Source of the DNA: Flabesymbios commensalis | Lineage: Eukaryota > Annelida > Polychaeta > Terebellida > Flabelligeridae | Reading direction: 5' to 3' | Length of the DNA: 64,000 nucleotides | Assembly: GCA_964017125.1 (NCBI GenBank) | Contig: OZ024915.1 | Span: 75,718,226 to 75,782,225 of the forward strand | Shown: positions 24,801 to 30,983 of the stretch, one piece after another | Layout of the letters: every line of letters begins with the position of its first letter | Numbering within the stretch: the stretch's first letter is position 1 | Translations under genes and position numbers: made by a program | Notes under the pieces: model-generated | Seen by the model: the letters and a program-made list of their open reading frames with translations, nothing else | Database searches by the model: none | What the model was told of the DNA's origin: nothing

Positions 24801-26392
24801 GGAGTAATGCCTGAATAGAATATTCCCAGAAGTTGGGTGCTGGTCGGGATGTCACAGCATTACCGAGAGTAATGCCTGAATGGAATAGACTAAGATGAAT
24901 GGAAAGTAGAATGGCATATGGATACACTACAGGAGAGATCTGGAGCTGGTGAGTGTAAGAGGCTGGCTCGGCTATAGTCAGTTTGTTTTATAGTATGTTT
25001 ACAATGATTTATTTGACTATATAAACAGGGTGACAATAGTGGTCCGAAGGCGTGTATATATGCTTCAGGCGCCAGGATGCTGGCTGGTGTATCATACTCT
25101 GGATGGTGTGTATGTGGATGTATATTTTACAATGATTTATCACACAGGTGACAGTGGTTGTCCCATGGTGTGTAGTGATACTGCAGGCAGATGGGTACTG
25201 GTGGGCATAACAAACTGGGGATAACGCGTATGAAGATTTCTGTGATATAATGATGTATCTGTCTATCTACACAGGGTGACAGTGGGTGTCCAATGACGTA
25301 TAGAGACGCTACAGACGGCTGAATATTGGTGTAACACACTCACAAATAACGTGTATTTAGATGCGTGTAATAACATGATTTATCTTTGTATTCATACAGA
25401 GGGACAGTAGTGTCCCATGGCGTGTAGAGACACTACAGGCGTCTGTCTGGGATAACACTCTCGTGCTGTTGTTTATGGAGATGTATGTTTTACAATGATG
25501 TTGATGTATGTGATATAATCATGTATCTGTCTAAGTACACAAGGTTACAGTGGTGGTCTGACGGCATGTGGAGATGCTACAGACAGCTTGCGTATCATAC
25601 TTAGGGATGGTTTATAGTCCTGGGGGCCGCTCAACAATTACGTAACGCCTAGAGGGGGAGGGGGGTGGTTAAGCGATGCGTTACGGACCGTAGTCAACAC
25701 AACGTTAAAAAGCGCTACGAAGGAGGGGGGGGGGGGGTCAAACGTCTCTCAAAAAAGCGTTGCGTAATTGTTGAACAGCCCCCTGGGGCTGATTTTGAGA
25801 ACTAGTCTAAATCCAGTGGTTGCTGCACCCCCTCAAAGAACATAGGTTTCTCACTTTTGTATCTTTATTTAGTATGTATGTAAACAGTTTCGAAACATTA
25901 CCCCTCTAAGAATGTGTCTTATTCACACAGTGTGACAGTGGTTGTCCGATTGCATGTATAGACGCTACAGGACGCTGGGTTCTGTGGTATCGGGTCCCGG
26001 CATGGCGTGTATGTATGTATGTTTCATAACGATATAGATGTTTGTGATATAATGATGTATCTGTCTATGTACACAGGGCAATAATAGTGATCTGATGGTG
26101 ATCCAAAGGCATGTAGAGACGCTACAAGCGGCTTGGTTCTGGCATAACGCGGTATGCATGGCGTGTACATACAATTATGTTTTATAATGATATAGATGTA
26201 TGTGATATAATGATTTATGTGTCTATACAGGGTGACAGTGGTGGTCCCATGGCATGTAGAGACGCTACAGGCGGCTGGGTGCTTGCGGGCATTACAAGCT
26301 GGGGTATGATGCCATGTGATTCACCGAGCATGTTCACACGAGTATCACACTATACTGAATGGATCGACATAGTAATGGATAAACATCAATAA
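730..26392 (+). CDS. mosaic serine protease, LDLa x3 - SRCR - trypsin fold (gene extent, 5' partial)
   Basis: Ten coding exons can be joined with matching phases: 730-843, 2258-2374, 3319-3429, 14640-14766, 17614-17724, 18703-18758, 21538-21718, 22712-22998, 24315-24481 and 26231-26392. They encode three LDL-receptor class A modules, one scavenger-receptor cysteine-rich domain and a chymotrypsin-fold protease with all three catalytic residues. This order matches the C-terminal half of corin and resembles TMPRSS-type and other invertebrate mosaic proteases. Such proteins are normally secreted or type II membrane proteases that cleave extracellular substrates. The signal or membrane anchor and any further N-terminal modules lie left of the window. 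Introns carry several arrays of copied exon edges. Orthology to corin itself is not claimed; the modular order alone could arise by shuffling. Confidence 0.85.
930..1112. repeat. MITE family B, degraded copy
   Basis: It carries the diagnostic internal segment CATTTGAATACCTATGTTAT, then an eroded hairpin and a terminus CACGCTGAAAGTGG. It is more diverged than the copy at 45-292. Confidence 0.6.
1113..1690. other. intron, nothing recognised
   Basis: Intron between LDLa modules 1 and 2. A somewhat GC-richer patch at about 1195-1300 is open in one plus frame but shows no domain signature, splice context or repeat match elsewhere in the window. Confidence 0.5.
1702..1815. repeat. palindromic MITE family D (copy 1)
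   Basis: A near-perfect palindrome of about 114 bp. Outer arms read GGGCCCATATTCTCGTACAA on the left and TTGTACGAGAATACGGGCCC on the right, and the centre is GGTCGAGACGGCCGTCTCGA. A second diverged copy lies at 18847-18963, which makes this a dispersed family rather than a local accident. Confidence 0.8.
1958..2202. repeat. MITE with AACCCTTGTCCTG terminal inverted repeats
   Basis: The left end AACCCTTGTCCTGCTGAA and the right end TTCAACAGGACAAGGGTT are inverted repeats matching at 17 of 18 positions. TTAA-like sequence occurs at both edges. The interior holds a second hairpin whose arms read AAGCTGGAAATTGC and AAATTCCAGCTT. It lies about 55 bp upstream of the LDLa 2 exon. Confidence 0.75.
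2258..2374 (+). CDS. exon: LDLa module 2
   Basis: The exon reads [13 protein letters not shown], then [13 protein letters not shown] and [12 protein letters not shown]. All six LDLa cysteines are present and the calcium-binding acidic residues are mostly kept, although the usual C-terminal SDE motif is replaced by DDE with two extra residues before the last Cys. The acceptor is TATACAG and the donor GTGAGT. Both boundaries are phase 1. Confidence 0.9.
2381..3310. other. intron between LDLa 2 and 3
   Basis: AT-rich intron. An AATAAAGATTTATTATTATT stretch running into an (ATT)n microsatellite at about 2920-2968 looks like the worn 3' tail of a retroposon, but no coding remnant is attached. Nothing else was recognised. 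Confidence 0.5.
3319..3429 (+). CDS. exon: LDLa module 3
   Basis: The exon encodes [14 protein letters not shown], then [13 protein letters not shown] and PEASDEHKC, a canonical LDLa repeat with intact acidic cage residues (D, D, D, SDE). The acceptor is TTTCCAG, the donor is GTAAGT, and both boundaries are phase 1. The last ~55 nt of this exon together with the donor are the seed sequence of the 11-kb tandem array that fills the next intron. Every array unit carries a copy of this donor, but only this exon has a normal pyrimidine-rich acceptor. Confidence 0.92.
3376..14391 (+). repeat. ~147-copy minisatellite made from an LDLa exon 3' end plus its splice donor
   Basis: Units are 74 or 76 bp (measured between successive TGTGATGGCATTCC motifs); the difference is the optional CT in AGCATCTAG. 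Each unit contains the coding end of LDLa 3 (residues ICDGIPDC and PEASDEHKC), then TG|GTAAGT and about 20 nt of intron. Roughly 11.0 kb divided by ~75 bp gives about 147 units. Frequent variants are GTGAGT, TTAAGT or AGTAAGT at the donor, GACAGTCC for GACTGTCC, and GATTAACAT for GATGAACAT. Variants cluster locally, for example a 1-bp deletion (CTGTCTGAGG) mainly at 11570-12040. The first part shows a higher-order repeat of about 1.64-1.79 kb. The units are not exons: unit length is not a multiple of three and no acceptor precedes them. Confidence 0.95.
14392..14639. other. intron end after the array
   Basis: Unique AT-rich sequence with a G-run of about 11 near 14532 and a pyrimidine-rich acceptor tract ending TTATTAG at 14639. 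No gene. Confidence 0.5.
14640..14766 (+). CDS. exon: SRCR domain, part 1
   Basis: It encodes [16 protein letters not shown], then [20 protein letters not shown] and GHG. The [18 protein letters not shown] pattern is the central part of a scavenger-receptor cysteine-rich domain, comparable to the C.DGW....A..C...G segment of corin and TMPRSS proteins. It starts in phase 1 and ends in phase 2 with donor GTAATA. In proteases the SRCR domain packs against the catalytic domain and helps substrate or surface binding. Confidence 0.85.
14812..15070. repeat. two-copy direct repeat in intron
   Basis: About 90 bp at 14815-14902 (AGCTTCAACTGATGAAAAAC) is repeated at 14977-15070 with a few changes, offset about 165 bp. 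It contains fragments of the CATTTGAAGCTGGAATTGC hairpin family. No coding content. Confidence 0.7.
15230..15285 (-). repeat. SINE family 2, 3' tail fragment
   Basis: The segment GGTTTTATGCCACCTTTGTC followed by CATATGTAGGCAAAGCTGGG matches the tail of the full SINE copies at 33800-34110 and 44380-44665 in the same (minus) orientation. Only about 55 bp remain. Confidence 0.55.
15290..15490. repeat. MITE family B copy
   Basis: The conserved body (CATCAAAAATGTCTTAGC) leads into the hairpin CTGACGTCTACAGACGTCAG and a terminus CGGTCCCGCCGCTGA. Clear member of the family. Confidence 0.75.
15555..15820. repeat. palindrome-bearing MITE (TCATCCACTACAAG family)
   Basis: Hairpin arms CTTCATCCACTACAAG and CTTGTAGTGGATGAAG flank an AATTGCTGTCGCAATT loop at about 15588-15650. 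The unit continues to a GGGGGCTTAAAGGGTTAAA end. A related hairpin is found at about 23820-23900. Confidence 0.65.
15935..17000. repeat. 27-bp minisatellite, ~39 copies
   Basis: The consensus is AACTTGATATATAACGTAAA plus GGCCCTT, 27 bp, nearly perfect at about 16190-16560 and degenerate toward both ends. Since 27 is a multiple of three and the unit lacks stops in some frames, long open frames appear on both strands; these are repeat artefacts. It lies in the intron between SRCR exons 1 and 2. Confidence 0.9.
17025..17408. repeat. MITE family B with triplicated central palindrome
   Basis: It begins AACCCTTAAAGCGCTGA and ends GCGCTGTAAGGGTTAA, giving clear terminal inverted repeats. The inner palindrome (CGACTTTAGTCGTCAGAATC and its complement, about 57 bp) is present three times in tandem at about 17190-17390, with ATAACTCAAAAT spacers and a ~70 bp period. 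Other copies in the window have one palindrome. Confidence 0.9.
17614..17724 (+). CDS. exon: SRCR domain, part 2
   Basis: It continues the SRCR domain: [27 protein letters not shown] and LVAAINQQT. Phase 2 at both ends fits exons 14640-14766 and 18703-18758. The acceptor is TACTGTAG and the donor GTAAGC. No cysteines lie in this segment, as is common for the variable middle of SRCR domains. The FHVSAG-like and AAINQQ positions fit the family, but the assignment rests mainly on flanking exons. Confidence 0.75.
17730..18700. other. intron; MITE A fragment only
   Basis: No exon seen. At about 18425-18475 a fragment (ACACGAGACGTTAAGCCAAT) matches one arm of MITE family A. Confidence 0.5.
18703..18758 (+). 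CDS. exon: SRCR domain, part 3
   Basis: This short 56-nt exon encodes [18 protein letters not shown]. The C.SGR.VSL.C pattern is the classical end of SRCR domains that precede trypsin domains, and the next exon begins with the Cys-Gly pair (CG) that follows. It starts in phase 2 and ends in phase 1; the donor is GTGAGA. Confidence 0.85.
18847..18963. repeat. palindromic MITE family D (copy 2)
   Basis: Outer arms GTGCCCGTATTCTCGTACAA and TTGTACGAGAATACTGGCAC bracket an inner TTGGTCGAGATGGCTATCTC. Length and layout match the copy at 1702-1815 with about 10-15% divergence. Confidence 0.8.
18965..20920. other. long intron segment, nothing coding
   Basis: AT-rich intron before the protease domain. 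The only structure seen is a short inverted repeat at about 20390-20440, with arms GGGAAATAAATCACTAGT and ACTAGTGATGTATTTCCC. Open frames here have no domain features. Confidence 0.55.
20923..21013. repeat. MITE family A (CCCAGCAAACACGAGAC palindrome)
   Basis: It starts CCCAGCAAATACGGCACAC, has a centre TCTGCAACGTTGGCCCAACA and ends with a worn ATATTTCGTTGG arm. It is a member of the ~110-bp palindromic family with at least 17 recognisable copies or fragments here. Confidence 0.75.
21222..21331. repeat. MITE family A, full copy
   Basis: The full 110-bp palindrome runs from CCCAGCGGACACGAGACGTT to AACGTATTGTGTCTGCTGGG, with the conserved centre CGTCGTAGACG. Confidence 0.85.
21538..21718 (+). 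CDS. exon: start of catalytic domain with catalytic His
   Basis: It encodes the inter-domain Cys ([12 protein letters not shown]), the mature N-terminus [19 protein letters not shown] and [17 protein letters not shown]. The catalytic His is codon 21705-21707 in AAHC. The residue before IVNG is Tyr (PYIVNG), not the Arg or Lys needed by trypsin-like activators, so the usual activation cleavage is not obvious. It starts in phase 1 and ends in phase 2; acceptor TTTTAG, donor GTAAGT. The 3' edge of this exon is copied about nine times in the following intron. Confidence 0.9.
21728..22530 (+). repeat. tandem copies of the His-exon 3' edge
   Basis: A ~54-bp unit (AACTGGATCGTCGCCGCCGC, CCACTGTGTAAATATATCAG, then TAAAAACAATGAC) corresponds to exon sequence for [11 protein letters not shown] plus the donor region. 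Copies are visible near 21737, 21983, 22014, 22063, 22184, 22302, 22359, 22414 and 22469. Most have lost the donor (TATCAGTAA for TATGTAAGT). Two copies carry a further ~80-bp insert beginning GGGCCATCTTCCACCA. A SINE interrupts the array at 21795-21990. Confidence 0.85.
21795..21990 (-). repeat. SINE family 1, diverged minus-strand copy
   Basis: The segments GCTTTACGTCGCTTTCTGCA, GAAGTCAGAAGCCGGGACTA and CATAGGCAGCACTGTACACC match the reverse complement of the SINE at 27792-28080. It is inserted inside the His-exon edge array, so the array began before this insertion. Confidence 0.6.
22531..22655 (+). repeat. two copies of the Asp-exon 5' edge with acceptor
   Basis: At about 22601-22650 the sequence GTGTACCTACACCAGCCTGT and TACCTCTCAGTG closely matches the first ~45 nt of the real exon at 22712 (GTGTACCTATACCAGCCCGT), including a mutated acceptor (TTAGAGGGG for TTACAGGGG). 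A more worn copy lies at about 22531-22575. Confidence 0.75.
22712..22998 (+). CDS. exon: protease domain with catalytic Asp
   Basis: It encodes [46 protein letters not shown] and [10 protein letters not shown], ending [12 protein letters not shown]. The catalytic Asp is codon 22860-22862 in HDIALL. VCLPG carries the Cys that pairs with the inter-domain Cys, and C.SSGWG is the conserved mid-domain motif. It starts in phase 2 and ends in phase 1; acceptor GTTACAG, donor GTAAGT. Both its edges have copies in the adjacent introns (22531-22655 and 23930-24130). Confidence 0.93.
23036..23215. repeat. MITE family B copy
   Basis: It begins AACCCTTAAAATGATGAA only ~37 bp after the splice donor, has the family body (GAAATCATCGGGAATATATT) and the segment CTTACAGTGCGGGAATCGAC. 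The hairpin is eroded. Confidence 0.65.
23249..23790 (-). mobile_element. LINE 3' end (C-terminus of reverse-transcriptase ORF plus 3' UTR)
   Basis: On the minus strand the sequence encodes [20 protein letters not shown] followed by TITRDLKSF and a TGA at 23690-23688. P.IWNSLPE is the familiar C-terminal signature of non-LTR retrotransposon ORF2 proteins in many animals. About 400 nt of AT-rich 3' UTR follow, ending in AATAAAACGTATCTTATCGT with a short repeated tail near 23265. The element is strongly 5'-truncated, as is typical of LINE insertions. Its clade cannot be told from this stub. Confidence 0.75.
23800..23930. repeat. hairpin MITE (TCATCCACTACAAG family)
   Basis: Arms TTTCATCCACTACAAGTCG and TTGTAGTGGATGAAGACG flank an AATTACGACATCAATT centre. 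It is related to the element at 15555-15820 and abuts the LINE remnant. Confidence 0.65.
23930..24130 (+). repeat. copies of the Asp-exon 3' edge
   Basis: Three imperfect copies of exon end plus donor region (GGGGACAGCTCAGCTTTAGC, then GTAAGT and TATTGTATGGC) occur at about 23932, 24053 and 24090. The first keeps a CCAGTAAGTAG donor-like site; the others have lost it. The LINE and MITEs listed above separate them from the exon, so the copying probably predates those insertions. Confidence 0.65.
24315..24481 (+). CDS. exon: protease domain before the Ser loop
   Basis: It encodes [20 protein letters not shown], then [42 protein letters not shown] leads directly to the GDSGGP of the next exon. 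The residue equivalent to chymotrypsin 189, six before the catalytic Ser, reads Gly rather than Asp, so trypsin-like S1 specificity is not expected. It starts in phase 1 and ends in phase 0; acceptor TTTTAG, donor GTAAGT. A degenerate copy of its 3' two thirds follows at 24606-24730. Confidence 0.92.
24497..24605. repeat. MITE family A, full copy next to a splice donor
   Basis: A near-perfect palindrome from CCCAGCAAACACGAGACATT to TCAATGTTTCGTGTTTGCTG with centre CGACGTCGTAGACGGCGGG. It starts 16 bp after the donor of the preceding exon, and lies exactly between that exon and its degenerate copy. Confidence 0.9.
24606..24730 (+). pseudogene. degenerate duplicate of exon 24315-24481
   Basis: GAGTGTAATGCATAGAGAGT, GTCCATGCCTCATGGAGGGG and ACTGGCCAACAGTACGAGAA align with exon bases from about 24373 to 24481 at roughly 80% identity. 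Its reading frame contains TAG in place of the CGG codon, and the donor has become TTACAAAAATA. It cannot serve as an exon. Confidence 0.8.
24740..24900. repeat. three short tandem units
   Basis: The unit GAGTAATGCCTGAATAGAAT, then A(G/T)TCCCAGAA.(T)TGGGTGC occurs three times. The GAGTAATGC core faintly recalls GAGTGTAATGC of the preceding exon, but homology is uncertain. Confidence 0.6.
25025..26110 (+). repeat. seven decayed copies of the Ser-exon 5' edge
   Basis: Copies of acceptor plus GGTGACAGTGGTGGTCCCAT and TAGAGACGCTACAGGCGGCT begin near 25028, 25146, 25275, 25400, 25541, 25931 and 26076, mostly 125-140 bp apart. The copy at 25146 is the best kept, encoding [16 protein letters not shown] and VLVGITNWG before a stop. 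Its acceptor lacks one G, so splicing there would shift frame. The rest have multiple stops. All lie upstream of the functional exon at 26231. They are not separate protease genes. Confidence 0.9.
25617..25792. repeat. inverted-repeat MITE (GGGGGC...CAACAATTACGTAACGC ends)
   Basis: The left end GGGGGCCGCTCAACAATTAC and right end GTAATTGTTGAACAGCCCCC are inverted repeats of about 27 bp around a G-rich centre. It interrupts the Ser-exon copy array between the fifth and sixth copies. Confidence 0.8.
26231..26392 (+). CDS. terminal exon: catalytic Ser and C-terminus of protease
   Basis: It encodes [48 protein letters not shown] and MDKHQ then TAA (26390-26392). The catalytic Ser is codon 26237-26239. 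SWG gives Gly at position 216, while the residue aligning with 226 is Ser in SPSMF rather than the usual Gly of PGVY, which should narrow the S1 pocket. Together with Gly at 189 this argues for preference for small or hydrophobic residues; that is inference. The C-terminal helix TEWID is normal for the family. Start is phase 0 after CTATACAG. Confidence 0.95.
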   Translation, partial: GDSGGPMACRDATGGWVLAGITSWGMMPCDSPSMFTRVSHYTEWIDIVMDKHQ

Positions 26393-26748
26393 GACAATGA
26401 ATTAATTACACTTGAATTATTGTGCTGTATGTCTCCATACTGCCCGAAAATGAACAACTCTGTATTTTTCACATCACATAGATATATTATTAGACGAACA
26501 CAACTAATGAAGAACGCTATTCGAACAAAAGCCCATTGTGATATAGATACCAATTTAATTCTAATCCTTGGCAGAAAACGCTCATAATGGTCACATATCG
26601 CTACCATTAACATGATCACAAGTACAGGAATGACATATTGTCGTAGGAAAAATCATGAAAAACGGTGATGATGCCTAGAAAGGAATATTGTGAATTCTAG
26701 CTTACTCTTAGGCAACTATGATTAATTTTTCTGTTTTAGATGAGGATA

Positions 26749-26754
26749 AATAAA
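26749..26754 (+). terminator. candidate polyadenylation signal of protease gene
   Basis: AATAAA lies 357 nt after the stop codon. Another occurs near 27340. Which is used cannot be told from sequence. Confidence 0.35.
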
Positions 26755-26759
26755 AAATC

Positions 26760-27435
26760 TAATGAGAGAGGGCGGAAAAACAAATTAGAACAAAAACAAC
26801 TTTGTACATATTTCTAGAAAATGTATTGCAGGTGACAAAATAAAAAACCTCAGACTTATTTTAGAAAAAAATAATGAGGGCGATGCAAGGAACAAACAAA
26901 AACATAGCCTATAAAATGAACTGTTTCATTTCGCAAATTGGCAGCCATACAATCTGCTATCTGGGCAGAGCGGAATGCAACTCCCAATTGGATGCACTTG
27001 TGGCACGGTCATTTTGATGGCTAGGATACAATGCTTTTCAAAAGATTTTATCGGTGGTGAAAATGCCTCAGAGATGAATATTAGGGTTTTTTATTATACA
27101 TTTTAAAACACAAACCTGTATATAATTGTTTAAATGTGTTTATTGCAAAAAAAAAAGAAAGTTCTATAGGTATGTAGACTATACCTTACTACTACAAACT
27201 GTATTTTGAGTATAGTTAAATTACTGCATACAGTTGCAGCATATATCAACTTATATCATATTAGTCAAAGTATTGCATACAAATTATCTGTAAGTAATTG
27301 AAATGGCTGTATATTGTAAATGTACAATTTATTACACAATAAAATAGTACCATAAGTATTACATGTTGTGATTGTATTATCCATTAGATGCAAAAATGGT
27401 GTATGTTGGTAACAGCCCTATTGAAATTTAAAACA
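26760..27435. other. intergenic, nothing recognised
   Basis: AT-rich sequence downstream of the protease. No repeat match elsewhere in the window and no coding signature. Confidence 0.5.
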
Positions 27436-27440
27436 CACCA

Positions 27441-27700
27441 CTACATTATTTTCTTTGTCCCACCACGACATTCTAAGACGGGAGTTATCGTTGACCAAGT
27501 ACAGACCAATTACCATGGCAGGCCTATGTTACTATAATCAGTCAGGTGTGACCGAGCTGTTGATTATGAGGGATCCTCATTATGGTCGGGTGTGTTATAA
27601 GTCAATTAAAACCCTGGGGGGTTCTCCATTCTTAGCTGTGAAAAAGGCCTCGGACTTTTCTCACAGCTAAGAATGTAGAGGTCCTAGGGCTTTATCGTAT
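27441..27700. repeat. long MITE family H (copy 1)
   Basis: About 260 bp shared with 49495-49790 (CATTATTTTCTTTGTCCCAC, GTCAGGTGTGACCGAGCTGT, GTTGATTATGAGGGAT). It ends in a hairpin with arms CATTCTTAGCTGTGAAAAAG and CTTTTCTCACAGCTAAGAAT. Confidence 0.8.
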
Positions 27701-27791
27701 ACATAATGAGACATGACCACGATATCTTCAACAGACAGTTAGTAGTTATCAAAGGCCCATCATTGCGGATAATAAACAAAACGACTGGCCC

Positions 27792-28080
27792 CGATGTCTC
27801 GTTCTATATGGTTGTGGCTCGAAACTCAAGAGATTCTGGGTTCGAATCCAGATCGGGATGTTTGTCATCGAGGTTCTGTATATACAGTACTCCAAACTCT
27901 TCTAGGGCCCAGGGTGTGCAGTGCCCTTTATGAAACTATACACTATAAAGAACCCTTCAAGTTATTTGATAACGAGTAGGTCATAGTCGCGACTTCGGGC
28001 TTCCTTCTGTCGCAGTATAGCCACGATTGTGCAGACAACGACATGAAGTAAAATTCACTCGCTCAATAAACAAAACATTT
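27792..28080 (+). repeat. tRNA-derived SINE family 1
   Basis: A tRNA-like head contains a perfect B box GGTTCGAATCC at 27839-27849 and an A-box-like TATGGTTGTGGCTCG about 25 bp before it. The unrelated body includes GGGCCCAGGGTGTGCAGTGC and CGACTTCGGGCTTCCTTCTG. The head is too diverged in the stem arms to be a working tRNA gene. Reverse-strand relatives occur at 21795-21990 and probably 57820-57965. Confidence 0.7.
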
Positions 28081-28652
28081 CAAGAGGCAGCAGTAGATAG
28101 ATTTTCATTTTAGATTAAATTGATGTGAATTGAATTATTAGTTTTAGTTAATAGTAAAATAACCCATATTATAGATGATAAACGTATAGAAATCACCATG
28201 AGTCATCCTAGTGCGCCTCTAGCACAGGGTAGTTTAGTTTTCTAAAAAAAAAGACCCAGCCATTATGCACGACTGCCAGTCACTTTGGATATCACAAAAT
28301 TTGATGTGTGTTTCAAAATGCGTTATCCGTACGTAGTGTGTTATATTATAGACCCTAAAGAACTATTCTACACACTGGCTGAGAAAAATGATTTTTCTGA
28401 AACTGGTTAAAAGGCTTTTGCGAGACTAGACATTTATAGTTGTATATTTTATATATTTTTTCGCCCTCAAATCCCATTAATTTATGATAACATACACTTT
28501 GCCAAATTACGCAAATATAGAATACAAAAAATTGGTTGCTCGGAGCAGTCTTCATTGTTTATTATTCCTACCCTGCTCATCACTATATTAGAACGAGAAC
28601 AGTGAAAAAAAGTCTGAGCAGCCTGTTTGAAGCAGAGATATTCCATCTTAAC

Positions 28653-28877
28653 CCTTCCACCGCCGAATCATTCAATCTGAATTTTTACCCACTTAAAGTT
28701 GTGTTTCGCTGACGCGATCCACAACTTCAAGTGGGTGAAAATTATTCACATTTGACAAAATGGGGGTCAACTGTTTTCAAATATTGCTGATTGATGTCAC
28801 ATTTTATCTTTAACATGTTCAAAAGGTGGAACATAATAAAAAATGAAAACCCGAATATATGCGGCACCGGCGGTTAA
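28653..28877. repeat. MITE family C (CACCCACTTGAAGTTGTG hairpin)
   Basis: Terminal inverted repeats TTAACCCTTCCACCGCCG and CACCGGCGGTTAA enclose a hairpin with arms ACCCACTTAAAGTTGTG and CACAACTTCAAGTGGGT and a CGCTGACGCG-type loop. Other copies or hairpin-only fragments occur at 31335-31430, 48525-48600, 53135-53400 and 57012-57210. Confidence 0.8.
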
Positions 28878-29975
28878 AATATTATGTTACAAGTGAACCA
28901 GGCTGATATAAAAGCCCCCCGCCCCTGTCTGCTCATATAGATCACATAAATATCACAGATGCCGCTAGATATGTGTAATACATCAAGGTACACACACAGG
29001 TGGAAGGTTATTATTACGACGCTTAATTTAGTTCTGCCAAAAAGGATATCACATACATTTGTATCATGCAAGGATGTTGGTGTCATTTGTGTCAAAAGGA
29101 AATTCCGTTGTTTTTCAGCCGGATTTTTAGATTTCGATGCTGAAATAGTTTCTTGCCAGATTTTTCAATGGGGGGGGGGGGGGGGCTACGTCTGTGACGT
29201 CAATCTACATATGATACAGTAAACTCGTATGTAGGAATCCGCAGTTATTGTTCAACGCTGGCCAATACTTTGATATTCAAGATGTTGACCTATTGATTGT
29301 CTGAAGTTTGTCCACCGTCTACGACACTGGCCGAATAAAAAAATCAATAAACGGGGTATAGATCTGTATTGTATTTGAAGGGGTCGTATCGATAAGCTCA
29401 GAGACGCCACATAGCGGACAAGATAGGTATCTTGCATTGTCATTGTCATTGTCATAGCAATAGACTGCTTGCACGAGTTTGCGCGTGAACAGTTTAGACA
29501 GCTCAGCGTTGCTCACTGTGTGGCGTGTTGTCATTGAACAGTGTGTAACAGTTGTCTGATTAAAACAGTTCGACGTTGCTCACTGTGTGGCGTGTTGTTA
29601 TTGAGAAAGGTGTATAGTTATCTGAGTGTGAGAAGGCCTATAGACCTCGTCACCAGAGACCTGGGCCCATGTAAGAAGACCCTTTCCACACTGTATATAG
29701 TGGGTCTGGGGGATTAGCCCTGAAGACAAATTACACACATTGTGTAAAGCAGCTCGAAAACCTTAATCCCGAGTGAACCTCTTCTAGCACAGCATATGGG
29801 GTCGGTAGCCTATATGATATTCCACACAAAAATGCACAAAACAAAATATTTGGAAATAATATTTATTGTTATAAATAAAAACATTTCATATTTCCTACAG
29901 CTTTTCTAATTACACATTCAATGTGGTAAGTATGTAAGTTGTTAGACTGACACAGTAAGAAAAACCCGGTGTATA
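28878..29975. other. intergenic with G-run and a short direct repeat
   Basis: Contains a G-run of about 18 near 29170 and a two-copy direct repeat at about 29503-29612 (GTTGCTCACTGTGTGGCGTG). No gene recognised. Confidence 0.55.
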
Positions 29976-29977
29976 CA

Positions 29978-30073
29978 GTCCGGCAAATATGAGACGAATC
30001 GTTGTTGGTACAATGTTAGCCATTGTTGGCATAGAATTGAGCCAACATCGGGATAACATCAAGTTTCGTTGGG
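29978..30073. repeat. MITE family A, worn copy
   Basis: Arms CCGGCAAATATGAGACGAA and ATCAAGTTTCGTTGGG with inner ACAATGTTAGCCATTGTTGG. The family centre is eroded. Confidence 0.6.
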
Positions 30074-30079
30074 AAAACT

Positions 30080-30745
30080 GCACCAATATAGACATTAACA
30101 GAGTAAAGCAGATACATTGCAACATGTAAATATGATACATCACGTCTGATAAATATTATATGCAAAGTATAAACAATTACATAAATCTTTAAATTCAGTG
30201 AGCCCCAGACACGTACAATTTCAAGAACTCAATATTACGTATTACAGTTTAAATATGCTGGTATAAAATTGTAAATTTGATAATCATCAGTCGCATCTGC
30301 GATTTCACAAAGTGGCAGATACAAACATTTCATATGAAGTTGTACATTATTACGCACATGGGAGCTGACCCCTTACACAATATGTAAGGGGTTGGTGCAC
30401 TTGTGCTTAACAACGTCCAATTAAAGCTAGTACTGTTATGAATTTCAAGCTTCAATAAACGATGTCCAGACAAGTTGAAACAATGTTGAGTATTCATATT
30501 TCCCATCGGCTGTTTTTTTTAAATAAATAAACGCCAGGATAGTTACTTTATAATTGCAGAAGGAGTTTTGCTTCAAACGGTGAAGGACACGATGTGAAGT
30601 CTAAATGTAGTAACTCTTTCTTGCAGTAGTATTTTTCAACGTATTTCAAACTGATTGTGATATTGTAGAAAATTAAACAAAAAAGTGTCTTTGTGCATCT
30701 TTTGTCTGCTGTGGATTACAACATTATAATGATTAAGATTATAAT
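30080..30745. other. intergenic, nothing recognised
   Basis: AT-rich. A local inverted motif CCCCTTACACAATATGTAAG near 30370 is the only structure noted. Confidence 0.5.
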
Positions 30746-30749
30746 TATT

Positions 30750-30983
30750 ACCCTTAAAGCGCTGAAATATTTTTGTATTCCACTATGGAAACCAAAGGGT
30801 TTTTGCAATTCGAAATCATCGTAAATGGCTTAGCTAGCTCTTTCTGCTTCATTGGAAAATCTATGGTAGGTTTCTATGTATTTTACTTCTTTCAGTGCGG
30901 GGATGTTTTTTAGACGCCAGAATCTGACGTCTACAGACAGTCAGATTCTGACGTTTAAAAACGGCCCCGCGCTGTAAGGGCTA
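30750..30983. repeat. MITE family B, well preserved
   Basis: It begins ACCCTTAAAGCGCTGAAAT and ends CCGCGCTGTAAGGGCTAA, with the hairpin CTGACGTCTACAGACAGTCA. A good reference copy for the family. Confidence 0.85.

Noticed and set aside
25025-26230. Cluster of tandem serine protease genes
   Set aside because: Only the Ser-exon front is repeated; no His or Asp exons accompany the copies and all but the last have stops or broken acceptors.
27792-27870. Functional tRNA gene
   Set aside because: Good B box, but the stem arms do not pair into a full cloverleaf and the sequence continues as a SINE body with relatives elsewhere.
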